Below, piece by piece: positions 25,844 to 33,792 of a stretch of 64,000 nucleotides of DNA. The notes under the pieces were generated by a model, which was given only the letters and a program-made list of their open reading frames with translations, was not told the origin of the DNA and did not search any database. Source of the DNA: Bacillota bacterium (GTDB lineage Bacteria; Bacillota; SHA-98; UBA4971); assembly GCA_024653485.1 (NCBI GenBank), contig JANLFY010000008.1, positions 107,047 to 171,046 on the forward strand, given 5' to 3'. The translations under genes and the position numbers were made by a program. The first letter of the stretch is position 1. Every line of letters begins with the position of its first letter.

Positions 25844-27144
25844 TAAGTGTAGTTGCCGCCTGGTCGGTCGCCGGTGACGTGCCGCCGGGAAGGACCGAGA
25901 GACCCTCCGAGACATGCTCCCAGAGGCTCCGTCCCATCCCACTTCGCCACGGTGATTCCGAGGTTGCGCAGTCTCTTGACCCGTGATTCCTGCAACAACG
26001 TCCACCACTTTTGGGCCAGTCCGTCGGCGACGGAGTCTCCGATCGCCTTCCTAGTGAGCTCGATCGGAGAGATGTACATGACAACTGGATCGAAACCTCG
26101 GGCCGCCAGGTCGCCCACCATTCTGTCGGACCTTTCATCAAGCAGCGGAGTTATGACGAAAACGAGTGCCCGCGGAGGCAGAGCCCGATCGGGTATGGCT
26201 TTTACATCTTTGAAAGCAAAGCTCTCGGACGTGCGTAGCCGCGCCAGCTTGTCAAGGATCACGTGAAGCTGCCTGGCGCCGGAGCGGGGCACGACCCACT
26301 CAAGCACACAACCGTAGTTGATCATGCCCACCCTGTTCTTGCGACTCAGGAAATGGCTTGCGGTGCTGGCGGCAGCGCGGGCGCCACAGTCGAGGTAAGT
26401 CGTGCACCCTACCCCGACGTCACGCAACGTATCTATCACGACGATGACATCGATATTCCGTTCAGGGAAACTCTCGTTCACATACAGCCGCTTCCAGCGC
26501 GACGACGCCCGCCAGTTGATCCGGCGGATTGGATCGCCCGATCTGTATTCGCGTAGTCCCGCCAAGTCAAATCCCTCACCGGGCAAGCGTGAGGCATGAT
26601 CCCCCCCGTATGGCCGTGGCCTGCCAGTCATGGTCATCTTCACGTGCAAAGGCTCAACTCTCGGATACACGACGCATACCGTGCCCGGAAGAGTCGTGCC
26701 GTCAAGCCATTTAGCCCCGGTTGGACTCAAGACCCTCGAATGGACGCGACCGAGCACGAACGCTCCGCGCTCCGTAAGGGAGACTTTGGACTCGAGTTGC
26801 CGTATCTCTCCTCTTCTCATCGAGATCAGCATCCGCTCGGTCGAGACGACTCGTCCGCCTTCGGTGCACAGGAAGTGGTAGACCTCCAAGAAAGGCAAAG
26901 GTGACTCGGCGCTAATAGTGACGCGAACGTGGACTGTGTCACCCTCAAAACACCGTTCCCGGGCGCATTCGGACGCGATTGTATAAGAAGGCTCCTCGTT
27001 GTCAAGGTTTGCAAGAACTAGGCTGATGAGAAAGGGAACTCCCACGAGGGCGAATTCAAACCGGCCGCACAGCACACACGCCACAGTGAAGAAAGCTGCC
27101 ATACTGAGCCATGCACGATACTTGAGCGTCGGACGGCTTCTCAT
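25843..27144 (-). CDS. DUF58-domain protein with N-terminal membrane anchor
   Basis: Two N-terminal hydrophobic helices are followed by a DUF58 region with the hallmark LREYRSGDPIRRINWRASSR and a von Willebrand A-like C-terminal domain (VIVVIDTLRD). The MIDAS motif is incomplete, as often in DUF58. ATG 27144 has AGGAGAGG about 8 bp upstream. DUF58 proteins pair with MoxR ATPases, proposed to act in assembly or activation of protein complexes. The start overlaps the moxR stop region. Confidence 0.88.
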   Translation of the reverse strand: MRSRPTLKYRAWLSMAAFFTVACVLCGRFEFALVGVPFLISLVLANLDNEEPSYTIASECARERCFEGDTVHVRVTISAESPLPFLEVYHFLCTEGGRVVSTERMLISMRRGEIRQLESKVSLTERGAFVLGRVHSRVLSPTGAKWLDGTTLPGTVCVVYPRVEPLHVKMTMTGRPRPYGGDHASRLPGEGFDLAGLREYRSGDPIRRINWRASSRWKRLYVNESFPERNIDVIVVIDTLRDVGVGCTTYLDCGARAAASTASHFLSRKNRVGMINYGCVLEWVVPRSGARQLHVILDKLARLRTSESFAFKDVKAIPDRALPPRALVFVITPLLDERSDRMVGDLAARGFDPVVMYISPIELTRKAIGDSVADGLAQKWWTLLQESRVKRLRNLGITVAKWDGTEPLGACLGGSLGPSRRHVTGDRPGGNYT

Positions 27145-27145
27145 A

Positions 27146-28114
27146 TCAATCCTCTCCTGGCCCAGGGGTCGGAACCCTGTCCAGCACGTCATCAACTATG
27201 TCCTCGCCTCTGACGCGCTCCACCCAGAGCTCGGGTCTGATCACTATCCTGTGGGCGAGCGCCGCCATCGCCAATGACTTGACATCCTCAGGGATCACGT
27301 AATCCCTGCCTCTCATCAAGGCACGAGCCCGGGCCAGCTTGAAAAGGGCGAGCGTCCCGCGAGGAGAGGAACCGGCGTGTACGCGGTGATCATCCCTCGT
27401 TGCCTGGACGATTCTTACTATGTAGTCCTGAATGTCGGGACTCACGTAGACCGTCTCCACCGTACCCTGGAGCGAGAGAAACTCCTCCCTGGCTACGATT
27501 CTCAGGAGCTCAACCTCGTCGCGCTTTCTGCTCTGACGCCGGCTCAGGATCTCTCGCTCGGCCTTGGAAGAAGGGTAACCGATCCGCAACCTTGCCATGA
27601 ACCGATCGACTTCGGCCTCCGGCAAAGGGTACGTGCCCTCAAACTCAAGGGGGTTCTGTGTAGCCATTACGAGGAAGGGTGGTTCCAGCTTGAAGTTCCG
27701 TCCGTCTACGGTCACCTGCCGCTCCTGCATCGCTTCAAGCAGAGCGGACTGAGTCTTCGGTGTTCCCCTGTTGATCTCGTCTGCGAGGAGTAGATTGGTG
27801 AACATAGGTCCCTTTCTGAACTCGAAGTCCTCCAGACGCGAGTTGTAGACCATGCTGCCTGTGATATCTCCGGGCAACAGGTCGGGGACAAATTGGATTC
27901 GGTTGAAACTCAAGCCTAGGACACGAGCGAACATCTCTGCCGTGAGGGTCTTGGCCACGCCCGGTACATCCTCGATGAGCACGTGTCCGTTGGCGAGGAG
28001 GACGATCAGGACCGATTCGAGGACTTCATCCTTTCCCACGATTGCCTTACCGACTTCGGATAGTATCTCGTGACACTTCTGTCGAGCCTTGTCGACGACC
28101 GGAGGCTCTGTCAT
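27146..28114 (-). CDS. MoxR-family AAA+ ATPase
   Basis: An AAA_3 ATPase with the MoxR-variant Walker A EDVPGVAKTLTAE, Walker B LLADEINR, sensor ATQNP and GTYPLPEAEVDRF. ATG 28114 is used because GGAGGA lies 7 bp upstream; ATG 28120 abuts that site. It overlaps the preceding small-protein gene by an ATGA junction and drives the chaperone-like MoxR/DUF58 module. Confidence 0.93.
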   Translation of the reverse strand: MTEPPVVDKARQKCHEILSEVGKAIVGKDEVLESVLIVLLANGHVLIEDVPGVAKTLTAEMFARVLGLSFNRIQFVPDLLPGDITGSMVYNSRLEDFEFRKGPMFTNLLLADEINRGTPKTQSALLEAMQERQVTVDGRNFKLEPPFLVMATQNPLEFEGTYPLPEAEVDRFMARLRIGYPSSKAEREILSRRQSRKRDEVELLRIVAREEFLSLQGTVETVYVSPDIQDYIVRIVQATRDDHRVHAGSSPRGTLALFKLARARALMRGRDYVIPEDVKSLAMAALAHRIVIRPELWVERVRGEDIVDDVLDRVPTPGPGED

Positions 28115-28587
28115 ATGCATTCCTCCATCTTCTCGAGCACCCTCGCAATCTGCTCGGGGGTGGCTCCCTGTCCTGACTCGTGCTCCATGGCCGCTGCCAT
28201 CGCAATTACCTCCTCGGGAGCCCTCTTCAGCCTAAGGGTGTACAACAAGTAATCAAAGTTGGTCAGAGAGATGTTGAGCTTGTGGCGTAATTCATCGAAC
28301 TCTCTGCACACGGAGCCGGTTCCAGTTAGGGTCGGCCTGACAGCCGGCCGAGAGAAACGGCCTGACCTGAAAGCCGCCGGACCTGGTGATTCCACTGACG
28401 CGCCGAGGTTCCTCACGGCTGCCCTGTATACCGCCCAAAAGCAAGAGACTCCTGCGATCCGTGAGATCGCAGGCCTCAAGATCTGAGGAGCCAGTGCGTA
28501 GAGAACGAAGAACACCGGCCCCAGAACAACCGGAAGGGCGATCTCCCAGGGGAAGCCCAGCTTCTCTTCTCTCGACGTATCGTGCAC
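28111..28587 (-). CDS. Small membrane protein of the MoxR cluster, unknown function
   Basis: This 158-residue protein has one or two N-terminal hydrophobic segments (about residues 13-47, IALPVVLGPVFFVLYALAP) and a soluble helical C-terminal half (FDELRHKLNISLTNFDYLLYTLRLKR). No family is recognised. It starts with GTG 9 bp after the DUF4129 gene and is coupled to moxR through an ATGA overlap, so it belongs to the same functional unit. Confidence 0.7.
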   Translation of the reverse strand: MHDTSREEKLGFPWEIALPVVLGPVFFVLYALAPQILRPAISRIAGVSCFWAVYRAAVRNLGASVESPGPAAFRSGRFSRPAVRPTLTGTGSVCREFDELRHKLNISLTNFDYLLYTLRLKRAPEEVIAMAAAMEHESGQGATPEQIARVLEKMEECI

Positions 28588-28596
28588 CAGTGAAGT

Positions 28597-29616
28597 TCAC
28601 TCCCGACTCGCCTGGTTTCCTGTGCTTTCACAGAGAGGACCTATCAGATCTAACCTAATCTTCTTCAACGCTTCTATGGCGGCGGCCTTGTCATCGGCTG
28701 TCACGTCGTGGTTGCTGAACCTGGCTTTCTCAAACAGAAGTGTTAGTACCCAGAGGAGCGTCGGGGTCACGGGGAACCGATGGAGTATGTCCGCGAGATA
28801 CTCCTCAGGTGTATAGGTAGCTGGCATCGGCAGGCCCTTCTCACGGAGAACTGTCTCGAACTTTCGGTAGCATGAAATTACGGCGCGTCGAGGGTCGGGC
28901 TCTCTGTCTATCGTGTCGATGCTTAGCTCGAGCGGCTCAGCCGCCATCTTCCGGTCATCGCGCGGTTGGAGCGGTTTCGCCTCGGAAAGACGAGGGACCG
29001 CGTTACGGGCATGCTGCGCCTTCCACGCCAGATGCGCGAGAATGATGGTAGCGGTCAGAGTCACTGCTGCCACCACGATAAGCCAACCCCTTCGGCCTCG
29101 CGGCATTCCCCGCGCGAACCCTGGCTGAGGCTCACCGAGGGAAGACGATTCTCCGATGCGGGGCTGGGGCTGTCCTGGACTCTGGGCTTCTGGCATGTGA
29201 CCTGTGTCGACGCCGCTGGTCTCGATAAGGCCATTCGTGGTAACCAACACTATCGCCACCATAGAGAGGGTCATGATCAGGCTTGCCGCTATTATCGCAA
29301 GATCCTGCGCCGAAAGCCTCCGAGGCTCGGGGAGACGCTCGTAGTCGTCCTTCCTCTTCTTCCTCCTCAAAGTGAAGGAACTCGCAAAGAGGGCTATGAT
29401 CGTCGCAGCACCCGCCACCATGGACACCAAAAAGGCGCCCACAATCAAGTCCCCCGTCACGCCGCCCCTTGCGTCTTGCGTGCGCCGTCCCGCGTCTGCG
29501 AGGACATCCGGTCTAGCACACGCCAGGTTAAGCATGAGTAGGGACGAGATGAAGGCAAGCAGTGCCGTGACGAGAAGCGCATATGAAGCTCTCTTCGAAA
29601 GGCTTTGTTGCCTCAA
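28597..29616 (-). CDS. DUF4129-domain membrane protein
   Basis: Four predicted transmembrane helices lead to a C-terminal cytoplasmic DUF4129 domain (about residues 240-325: RRAVISCYRKFETVLREKGL, TPEEYLADIL, LTLLFEKARFSNHDVT). In related bacteria DUF4129 is often fused to a transglutaminase (TgpA) beside MoxR-DUF58; here the transglutaminase is absent. The start is TTG 29616 with GGGTGA just upstream. The gene lies 120 bp after hppA in the same direction. Confidence 0.82.
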   Translation of the reverse strand: MRQQSLSKRASYALLVTALLAFISSLLMLNLACARPDVLADAGRRTQDARGGVTGDLIVGAFLVSMVAGAATIIALFASSFTLRRKKRKDDYERLPEPRRLSAQDLAIIAASLIMTLSMVAIVLVTTNGLIETSGVDTGHMPEAQSPGQPQPRIGESSSLGEPQPGFARGMPRGRRGWLIVVAAVTLTATIILAHLAWKAQHARNAVPRLSEAKPLQPRDDRKMAAEPLELSIDTIDREPDPRRAVISCYRKFETVLREKGLPMPATYTPEEYLADILHRFPVTPTLLWVLTLLFEKARFSNHDVTADDKAAAIEALKKIRLDLIGPLCESTGNQASRE

Positions 29617-29736
29617 TGTTCACCCGATCCTCGAGAGCTCGGCCAGTCTCGGAGCCTTGCCGGACAGCCAGCCCATCCGCGCATCCCTGAAATCCTGCTC
29701 TTGAGGTTCCTATTGGGTTCGCCGGCTCTTCCACGA

Positions 29737-31689
29737 TTACACGAACAAAGGCCCAAGAACCAGCGAAACGATTGCCATGAGCTTGATAAGGATGTTCAGC
29801 GAGGGCCCCGCGGTATCTTTGAAGGGGTCTCCCACGGTGTCTCCAACTATGGCCGCTGAGTGCGTAGGGGTGCCTTTCCCGCCCAAATTGCCCGACTCAA
29901 TGTACTTCTTGGCGTTGTCCCACGCGGCTCCACCGGTTGTCATCAGAATCGCCAAAGCCACACCGGTCACCAGAGATCCCGCAAGGAGCCCACCCAATGC
30001 CTCGGCCCCCAACCACAGCCCGATCACCACGGGCGACAACACAGCCAGGACGCCGGGGAGGATCATTTCCCTCAAGGCAGCCCGCGTGCTGATGTCCACG
30101 CACCTCGCGTAATCGGCTCTTGCCTTGTTCTCCATCAGGCCATCTATCTCGCGAAACTGGCGGCGCACCTCTTCTACCATCTGGAACGCTGCCCGACCCA
30201 CAGCCTTGAGAGACATGGAAGAGAAAGCGAAGGGAAGCATGCCTCCGAACAGGAGGCCCATCATCGTCTCGGGCCGTGTGACGTCTATGCGGTCAAGACG
30301 CACCGCATGGGTATAGGCCGCGAAGAGCGCAAGGGCAGTGAGGGCGGCGGAGCCGATAGCGAAGCCCTTGCCGATAGCGGCCGTCGTGTTCCCGAGCGCA
30401 TCCAGCGAGTCGGTGATCTTCCGCACGTTCTTACCTAGTCCGGCCATCTCGGCTATTCCGCCCGCGTTGTCCGCGATCGGGCCGTACGCGTCCACTGACA
30501 CCGTCGTCCCAACGATTGAGAGCATGCCAACAGCTGAAAGGGCAATGCCGTAAAGCCCCGCGAAACGATACGCGAGGAAGATGGCAATGACAATGATCGC
30601 TATCGGGAGAGCGGTGCTCTGCATACCGATGGAGAGCCCCGTTATCATGTTGGTAGCGGCCCCTGTCTGGCATGACCGGGCGATCTCAACTACCGGAGGA
30701 CCAGACGTGTAGTATTCGGTTATCGCTCCGATGACGATTCCCGCGAAAAGCCCTGTTACGGTTGCGTAGAATGGGCCGACCTCTCCTAAGAGCGTCGTGA
30801 TCGCAAAGTAGAAGAACACAGCGGCCAAAGCTCCGCTCACATAGGTCCCATTCCGCAATGCACCCTGGGGGTTGGCGCCTCCTCGCCACTTCACGAACCC
30901 CACCCCGATGAGGGAAGCGACAAGTCCGGCACTGACCAGGAGCAGCGGGAGAAGCGCTCCCGTCGCTCCGTACAGGCTCAGTCCTATCGCCATGCTTGCG
31001 ATCACTGATCCCACGTACGATTCGAAGAGATCGGCTCCCATCCCTGCGGTGTCACCGACACAATCGCCCACGTTGTCGGCAATCACCGCCGGGTTCCTGG
31101 GATCGTCCTCGGGAATGCCGGCCTCGACCTTTCCTACAAGGTCTGCGCCGACATCCGCCGCCTTGGTGTAGATCCCTCCTCCGACCCTAGCGAACAAGGC
31201 TATCGAACTAGCTCCGAGAGCGAAACCGTTCACTATGTCGGGGTTACGGAAGGCGAGGTGGAGAGCACCCAGCCCAGCGAGTCCGAGGGCCGCGACGGAG
31301 ATTCCCATCACCGCCCCACCTGAGAAAGCGATGTTCAAGGCCTTGCTCTGAGACTCTTCGGCAGCCTTGGAGGTCCTCACGTTGGCCATCGTGGCCACAT
31401 TCATTCCCACGTACCCTGCCAGGGCGGAGAGGGTCGCACCGATGGCGAAGGAGAGAGCAGTCCGAGAGCTCACTTTCCACGCCAAGACCGCTCCAAGGGC
31501 GACCACAAACCAGACCAGGGTTCTGTATTCCCTGTACAGGAAAGCCATGGCTCCCTCGTGGATGGCCTGCGCGATTTCACGCATCGCTGGCGTTCCTGAA
31601 GGCGCCCTCGATATGGACTTGGCCACACCAAACGCGACCAGCAACCCCAAGAACCCAATGATGACGGGGACGAGTTCAACGAGATTCAC
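29737..31689 (-). CDS. hppA: Membrane-bound ion-pumping pyrophosphatase, K+-dependent, probably Na+-pumping
   Basis: A 650-residue, about sixteen-helix enzyme that couples PPi hydrolysis to ion export. The catalytic acidic motifs are intact ([52 protein letters not shown]). [10 protein letters not shown] carries Ala where K+-independent enzymes have Lys, so it should need K+. The semi-conserved Glu is in DLFESY, the Na+-PPase position, rather than shifted four residues on as in plant-type H+-PPases; Na+ pumping is therefore inferred. The GTG start has GGGAGGG upstream. A fluoride riboswitch lies two genes upstream, co-directional. Confidence 0.93.
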   Translation of the reverse strand: MNLVELVPVIIGFLGLLVAFGVAKSISRAPSGTPAMREIAQAIHEGAMAFLYREYRTLVWFVVALGAVLAWKVSSRTALSFAIGATLSALAGYVGMNVATMANVRTSKAAEESQSKALNIAFSGGAVMGISVAALGLAGLGALHLAFRNPDIVNGFALGASSIALFARVGGGIYTKAADVGADLVGKVEAGIPEDDPRNPAVIADNVGDCVGDTAGMGADLFESYVGSVIASMAIGLSLYGATGALLPLLLVSAGLVASLIGVGFVKWRGGANPQGALRNGTYVSGALAAVFFYFAITTLLGEVGPFYATVTGLFAGIVIGAITEYYTSGPPVVEIARSCQTGAATNMITGLSIGMQSTALPIAIIVIAIFLAYRFAGLYGIALSAVGMLSIVGTTVSVDAYGPIADNAGGIAEMAGLGKNVRKITDSLDALGNTTAAIGKGFAIGSAALTALALFAAYTHAVRLDRIDVTRPETMMGLLFGGMLPFAFSSMSLKAVGRAAFQMVEEVRRQFREIDGLMENKARADYARCVDISTRAALREMILPGVLAVLSPVVIGLWLGAEALGGLLAGSLVTGVALAILMTTGGAAWDNAKKYIESGNLGGKGTPTHSAAIVGDTVGDPFKDTAGPSLNILIKLMAIVSLVLGPLFV

Positions 31690-31763
31690 GATCCCAGCCC
31701 TCCCTGTTCGTTGTGTACGGACTCTCTTGGCACTTCATTGCGCACAGGACCGCTGCTCCACAC

Positions 31764-31797
31764 AAGTAGTATCTGCAGATAAGTAGTATCTGCAGCT
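31764..31797. promoter_or_regulatory. Tandem repeat containing a perfect palindrome upstream of hppA
   Basis: Two near-identical 17-bp units (AAGTAGTATCTGCAGAT, then the same ending CT) occupy 31764-31797. They embed a perfect inverted repeat, CTGCAGATA-N5-TATCTGCAG, at 31773-31795. It lies about 80 bp upstream of the hppA GTG start and could be an operator; no regulator is assigned. Confidence 0.55.
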
Positions 31798-31908
31798 AGG
31801 CAGGTCCCACACTCCAAGCTAGCGACGTGCTCGCAATCCAGTGTTCCGCCTCGAGGCCGTCAGCTCTCTTGACCTCAAGTGGAGGCTCACGCTGGCGCCC
31901 CGCAAGGT

Positions 31909-32310
31909 CTAGTCGGCCTTCCGGCCCCAATTGGCGAATATGCTCGGAGTGCGCCTTTCTTGATTCTCGGGGCCAGCCTCTCCTCGAAGGGTCGCGAGTT
32001 CTGTGCGGAGCCTCTTGACTTCATCCTTGAGCCACTTGTTCTCGTTCACCAACGCGCCGGTAGCAAGCTCCATGCGCTTCGAACTCTGTTCAGCCTCAAA
32101 GACACGGTACTTCATCGAACTATACGAGGCATTCGCCTCCATGAGTTCGCAAGTGAGTCTCTCGATCTCCGCCCGGAGACGCCCATTGTCTTCCTTGAGG
32201 ACGCTGATCTCGGCAAGGAGGGTCTCGATGTCCGGGTGGTCCTCACCCTGACTTTGACAGGCAGACCGTCTCCGACTTTCTCGGGACTTGCCTGAGAAGA
32301 TCCAAGCCAC
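31909..32310 (-). CDS. Small coiled-coil protein, unknown function
   Basis: This 133-residue protein is mostly a coiled coil (about residues 28-112: heptads such as IETLLAEISVLKEDNGRLRA and ENKWLKDEVKRLRTELATL). No signal peptide or membrane helix is seen. It starts with GTG 78 bp after the DUF6062 gene, and hppA follows after 219 bp. It is likely transcribed from the fluoride-riboswitch promoter. No function can be assigned. Confidence 0.6.
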   Translation of the reverse strand: MAWIFSGKSRESRRRSACQSQGEDHPDIETLLAEISVLKEDNGRLRAEIERLTCELMEANASYSSMKYRVFEAEQSSKRMELATGALVNENKWLKDEVKRLRTELATLRGEAGPENQERRTPSIFANWGRKAD

Positions 32311-32388
32311 CCTTCTAGTGAAACCTCCTCGTCGTTCCTTATCGCTTGGGATGGTCGCTTAGGATGGGAGCTCCCCATCCCTTAGCGT

Positions 32389-33093
32389 TCACCCATGAGG
32401 CGGCGCGGTAGGCAGCGCGGTTTGCGGGAGGCCGCTCCAGACTTGTGTAGCCCTTATCCACGCGTCCTTCTCATCGCCCCACGGCTCCTTTGAGAAACGG
32501 TAGTCGTGCTTTCGAATGACCTCTCCGAGATGCGTCTTCAACTCTTCCAGCTTTCCGATGGATACCCTGAGTAACCGCCTCGCGGTCTCGGCGTTCCGCG
32601 AAACCTCAAGAGCTCGCGCAAGGTGAGAAAGGCATAGGCCGGAGGACGCTGCGAACTCCATCTCAAACAAGGGATCGGACGTAAGTTCCTCAAGGAGAAC
32701 AGCAACATACCTTTCCTGGGATTCGCGTGCCACACAGCATGCCGGGCACTCTTGCCCGGGCACCAGTCGCCTTACTTGGGAGATCGTCAGCTTGCCTGAA
32801 GGGTGGAGGTGGGACGCAAGCAGGCTCCTGAGAGAGTCAAGAACGCCGTCAATCAGATCAACATAGATGATGGAATGGCCCAGAGGATCCCCGTGTTCGC
32901 GTAGCTGCCGGGCATGTGTGGGACAGAAACCGTTGGACTCCCTCAAGTCTCTTCTTACATCAACATCGTTGACGTTCTCATAGAGGAACATATCGAGGTA
33001 ACGGTCGACCATCTCATTGGTGAGCCGGCACACGAAACAACCCGGTTTCTTCATTGCGTCTCTGAGATTGTGGTAAGTCGCGTGCTTTGTCAC
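32389..33093 (-). CDS. DUF6062 family Cys-rich protein, first gene behind a fluoride riboswitch
   Basis: The 234-residue protein carries paired Cys/His motifs typical of DUF6062: CFVC and CPTH in the first half, CPAC and CLSH in the second, with YENVNDVDVRRDLRESNGFC and the C-terminal KHDYRFSKEPWGDEKDAW. The spacing suggests two internal repeats that each bind a metal. GTG 33093 is chosen because GGGAGGGG lies 7-8 bp upstream. It is the first gene after the minus-strand fluoride riboswitch, so it should be induced by fluoride. The biochemical role is unknown. Confidence 0.82.
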   Translation of the reverse strand: MTKHATYHNLRDAMKKPGCFVCRLTNEMVDRYLDMFLYENVNDVDVRRDLRESNGFCPTHARQLREHGDPLGHSIIYVDLIDGVLDSLRSLLASHLHPSGKLTISQVRRLVPGQECPACCVARESQERYVAVLLEELTSDPLFEMEFAASSGLCLSHLARALEVSRNAETARRLLRVSIGKLEELKTHLGEVIRKHDYRFSKEPWGDEKDAWIRATQVWSGLPQTALPTAPPHG

Positions 33094-33108
33094 CGCGGCG
33101 CCCCTCCC

Positions 33109-33149
33109 AAAAGCAAAAACCTCTACGCATCTCACACGAGCCGTAGAGG
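33109..33149 (-). terminator. Riboswitch-controlled intrinsic terminator (minus-strand unit)
   Basis: On the minus strand CCTCTACG (33149-33142) pairs with CGTAGAGG (33127-33120) across a 14-nt loop, followed by TTTTTGCTTTT. The 5' arm includes the aptamer strand that forms the fluoride pseudoknot, so ligand binding and terminator formation exclude each other. This predicts transcription ON with fluoride. Confidence 0.9.
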
Positions 33150-33198
33150 CTATCAGCCATAAGGCGGTTGCGGTCGAATCTTGGCGAGCCTCATCGCC
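33141..33198 (-). ncRNA. Fluoride riboswitch (crcB motif) upstream of DUF6062
   Basis: Read on the minus strand, the aptamer begins GGCGATGAGGCTCGCC and ends GGCTGATAGCCTCTACGG, matching the crcB-motif consensus (P1 with the GATG loop, then CTGATxxCxyCTAC). P1 is GGCG/CGCC. The pseudoknot pairs GAGGCT with AGCCTC, fully Watson-Crick. The P2 region is about 25 nt. A promoter lies 21 bp upstream and an overlapping terminator immediately downstream. By established knowledge this RNA senses fluoride and switches on resistance genes. Confidence 0.93.
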
Positions 33199-33218
33199 AC
33201 ATCTCGGTTGTCAGTTTG

Positions 33219-33247
33219 ATGTTACCAGAGCGCAAACGCGGCGTCAA
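33219..33247 (-). promoter_or_regulatory. Sigma-A promoter for the minus-strand fluoride riboswitch
   Basis: On the minus strand TTGACG (33247-33242) and TAACAT (33224-33219) are separated by exactly 17 bp. Transcription would start near 33212, about 14 nt before the aptamer's P1. Confidence 0.8.
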
Positions 33248-33299
33248 GGGCTATTAGAATGTACTTCCAGAGCCTTACGGAGACTTGCCTGTGGAGGGG

Positions 33300-33327
33300 C
33301 CGAGACAAGAGGACCGAGACAAGAGGA
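33300..33327 (+). repeat. 14-bp exact tandem duplication abutting the plus-strand promoter
   Basis: Two copies of CCGAGACAAGAGGA (33300-33313, 33314-33327) end immediately before the -35 box at 33328. They lie between the two divergent promoters and could be a binding site or a simple slippage product. Confidence 0.75.
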
Positions 33328-33356
33328 TTGATTCTCAGAGAGTTGTTTGGTACAAT
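33328..33356 (+). promoter_or_regulatory. Sigma-A promoter for the plus-strand fluoride riboswitch
   Basis: TTGATT (33328-33333) and TACAAT (33351-33356) are separated by exactly 17 bp. The predicted start near 33363 is about 20 nt before the fluoride aptamer. Confidence 0.85.
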
Positions 33357-33383
33357 AAACCACATAGAGGAAGAGGCCCAAGC

Positions 33384-33438
33384 GGCGATGGGGCTCGCCC
33401 AAGTGCTCGACGCTGTCGAAGCTGATAGCTCCTACCGG
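33384..33438 (+). ncRNA. Fluoride riboswitch (crcB motif) upstream of the MFS-MutS-MutS operon
   Basis: The aptamer starts GGCGATGGGGCTCGCC (P1 GGCG/CGCC, 33384-33399), has a P2 hairpin (GCTCGAC with GTCGAAGC, 33405-33422) and ends CTGATAGCTCCTACCGG. The pseudoknot pairs GGGGCT (33390-33395) with AGCTCC (33427-33432) with one G-U pair. This is the architecture of known fluoride aptamers such as that of Thermotoga petrophila. It has its own promoter and overlaps its terminator. A small open frame across this region (33259-33483) is not a gene. Confidence 0.94.
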
Positions 33439-33483
33439 AAATGGATGTCAGGGAGATCGGTGGGAGCTTGTTCGTTCGTTTGA
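33427..33483 (+). terminator. Riboswitch-controlled intrinsic terminator (plus-strand unit)
   Basis: AGCTCCTACCG (33427-33437) pairs over 11 bp (one G-U) with CGGTGGGAGCT (33458-33468), and a T-rich tract TTGTTCGTTCGTTT follows. The 5' arm contains the pseudoknot strand AGCTCC of the fluoride aptamer, giving a mutually exclusive, fluoride-ON switch of the same logic as the divergent unit. Confidence 0.85.
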
Positions 33484-33528
33484 GGGGTTCGTGCACGGCC
33501 TGAGACCCCAGACGAAGACGAAGAACAG

Positions 33529-33569
33529 CCCTCCGTGATTCCTGGCGGAAACACGGAGGGTTTCGCTTT
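33529..33569 (+). terminator. Second intrinsic terminator downstream of the plus-strand riboswitch
   Basis: CCCTCCGTG (33529-33537) and CACGGAGGG (33552-33560) form a perfect 9-bp stem with a 14-nt loop followed by TTTCGCTTTG. It lies 60 nt after the first terminator and would tighten the OFF state, or may itself be countered by a longer pairing of 33470-33526. Confidence 0.75.
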
Positions 33570-33792
33570 GTAATCAGATCTTGACAGGCTGGCAGAGAAG
33601 GTCAACCTAGGACACGCCATTGTCGCCTGCCCTTGCACAGGTGCGGTGGGATGGCGGAAGCTTCGGCCGCAAAAGGTGCTGCGGCACAAAGGAGCCTAGC
33701 AGCCGGTGCCTTGGTGGCTTGGAGCGTGTTCACGCTCTGCCGCGCCGAGAATCGGACTTGATTCGTGGCCATCACGCGCGGATGAGGCAAGG

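Noticed and set aside
33259..33483. 74-residue plus-strand open frame
   Set aside because: It spans the promoter, aptamer and terminator of the plus-strand fluoride riboswitch; the conserved RNA structure explains the sequence and no ribosome-binding site fits.
33582..33610. TTGACA as a second promoter between the riboswitch and the MFS gene
   Set aside because: No acceptable -10 hexamer 16-18 bp downstream (AACCTA only).
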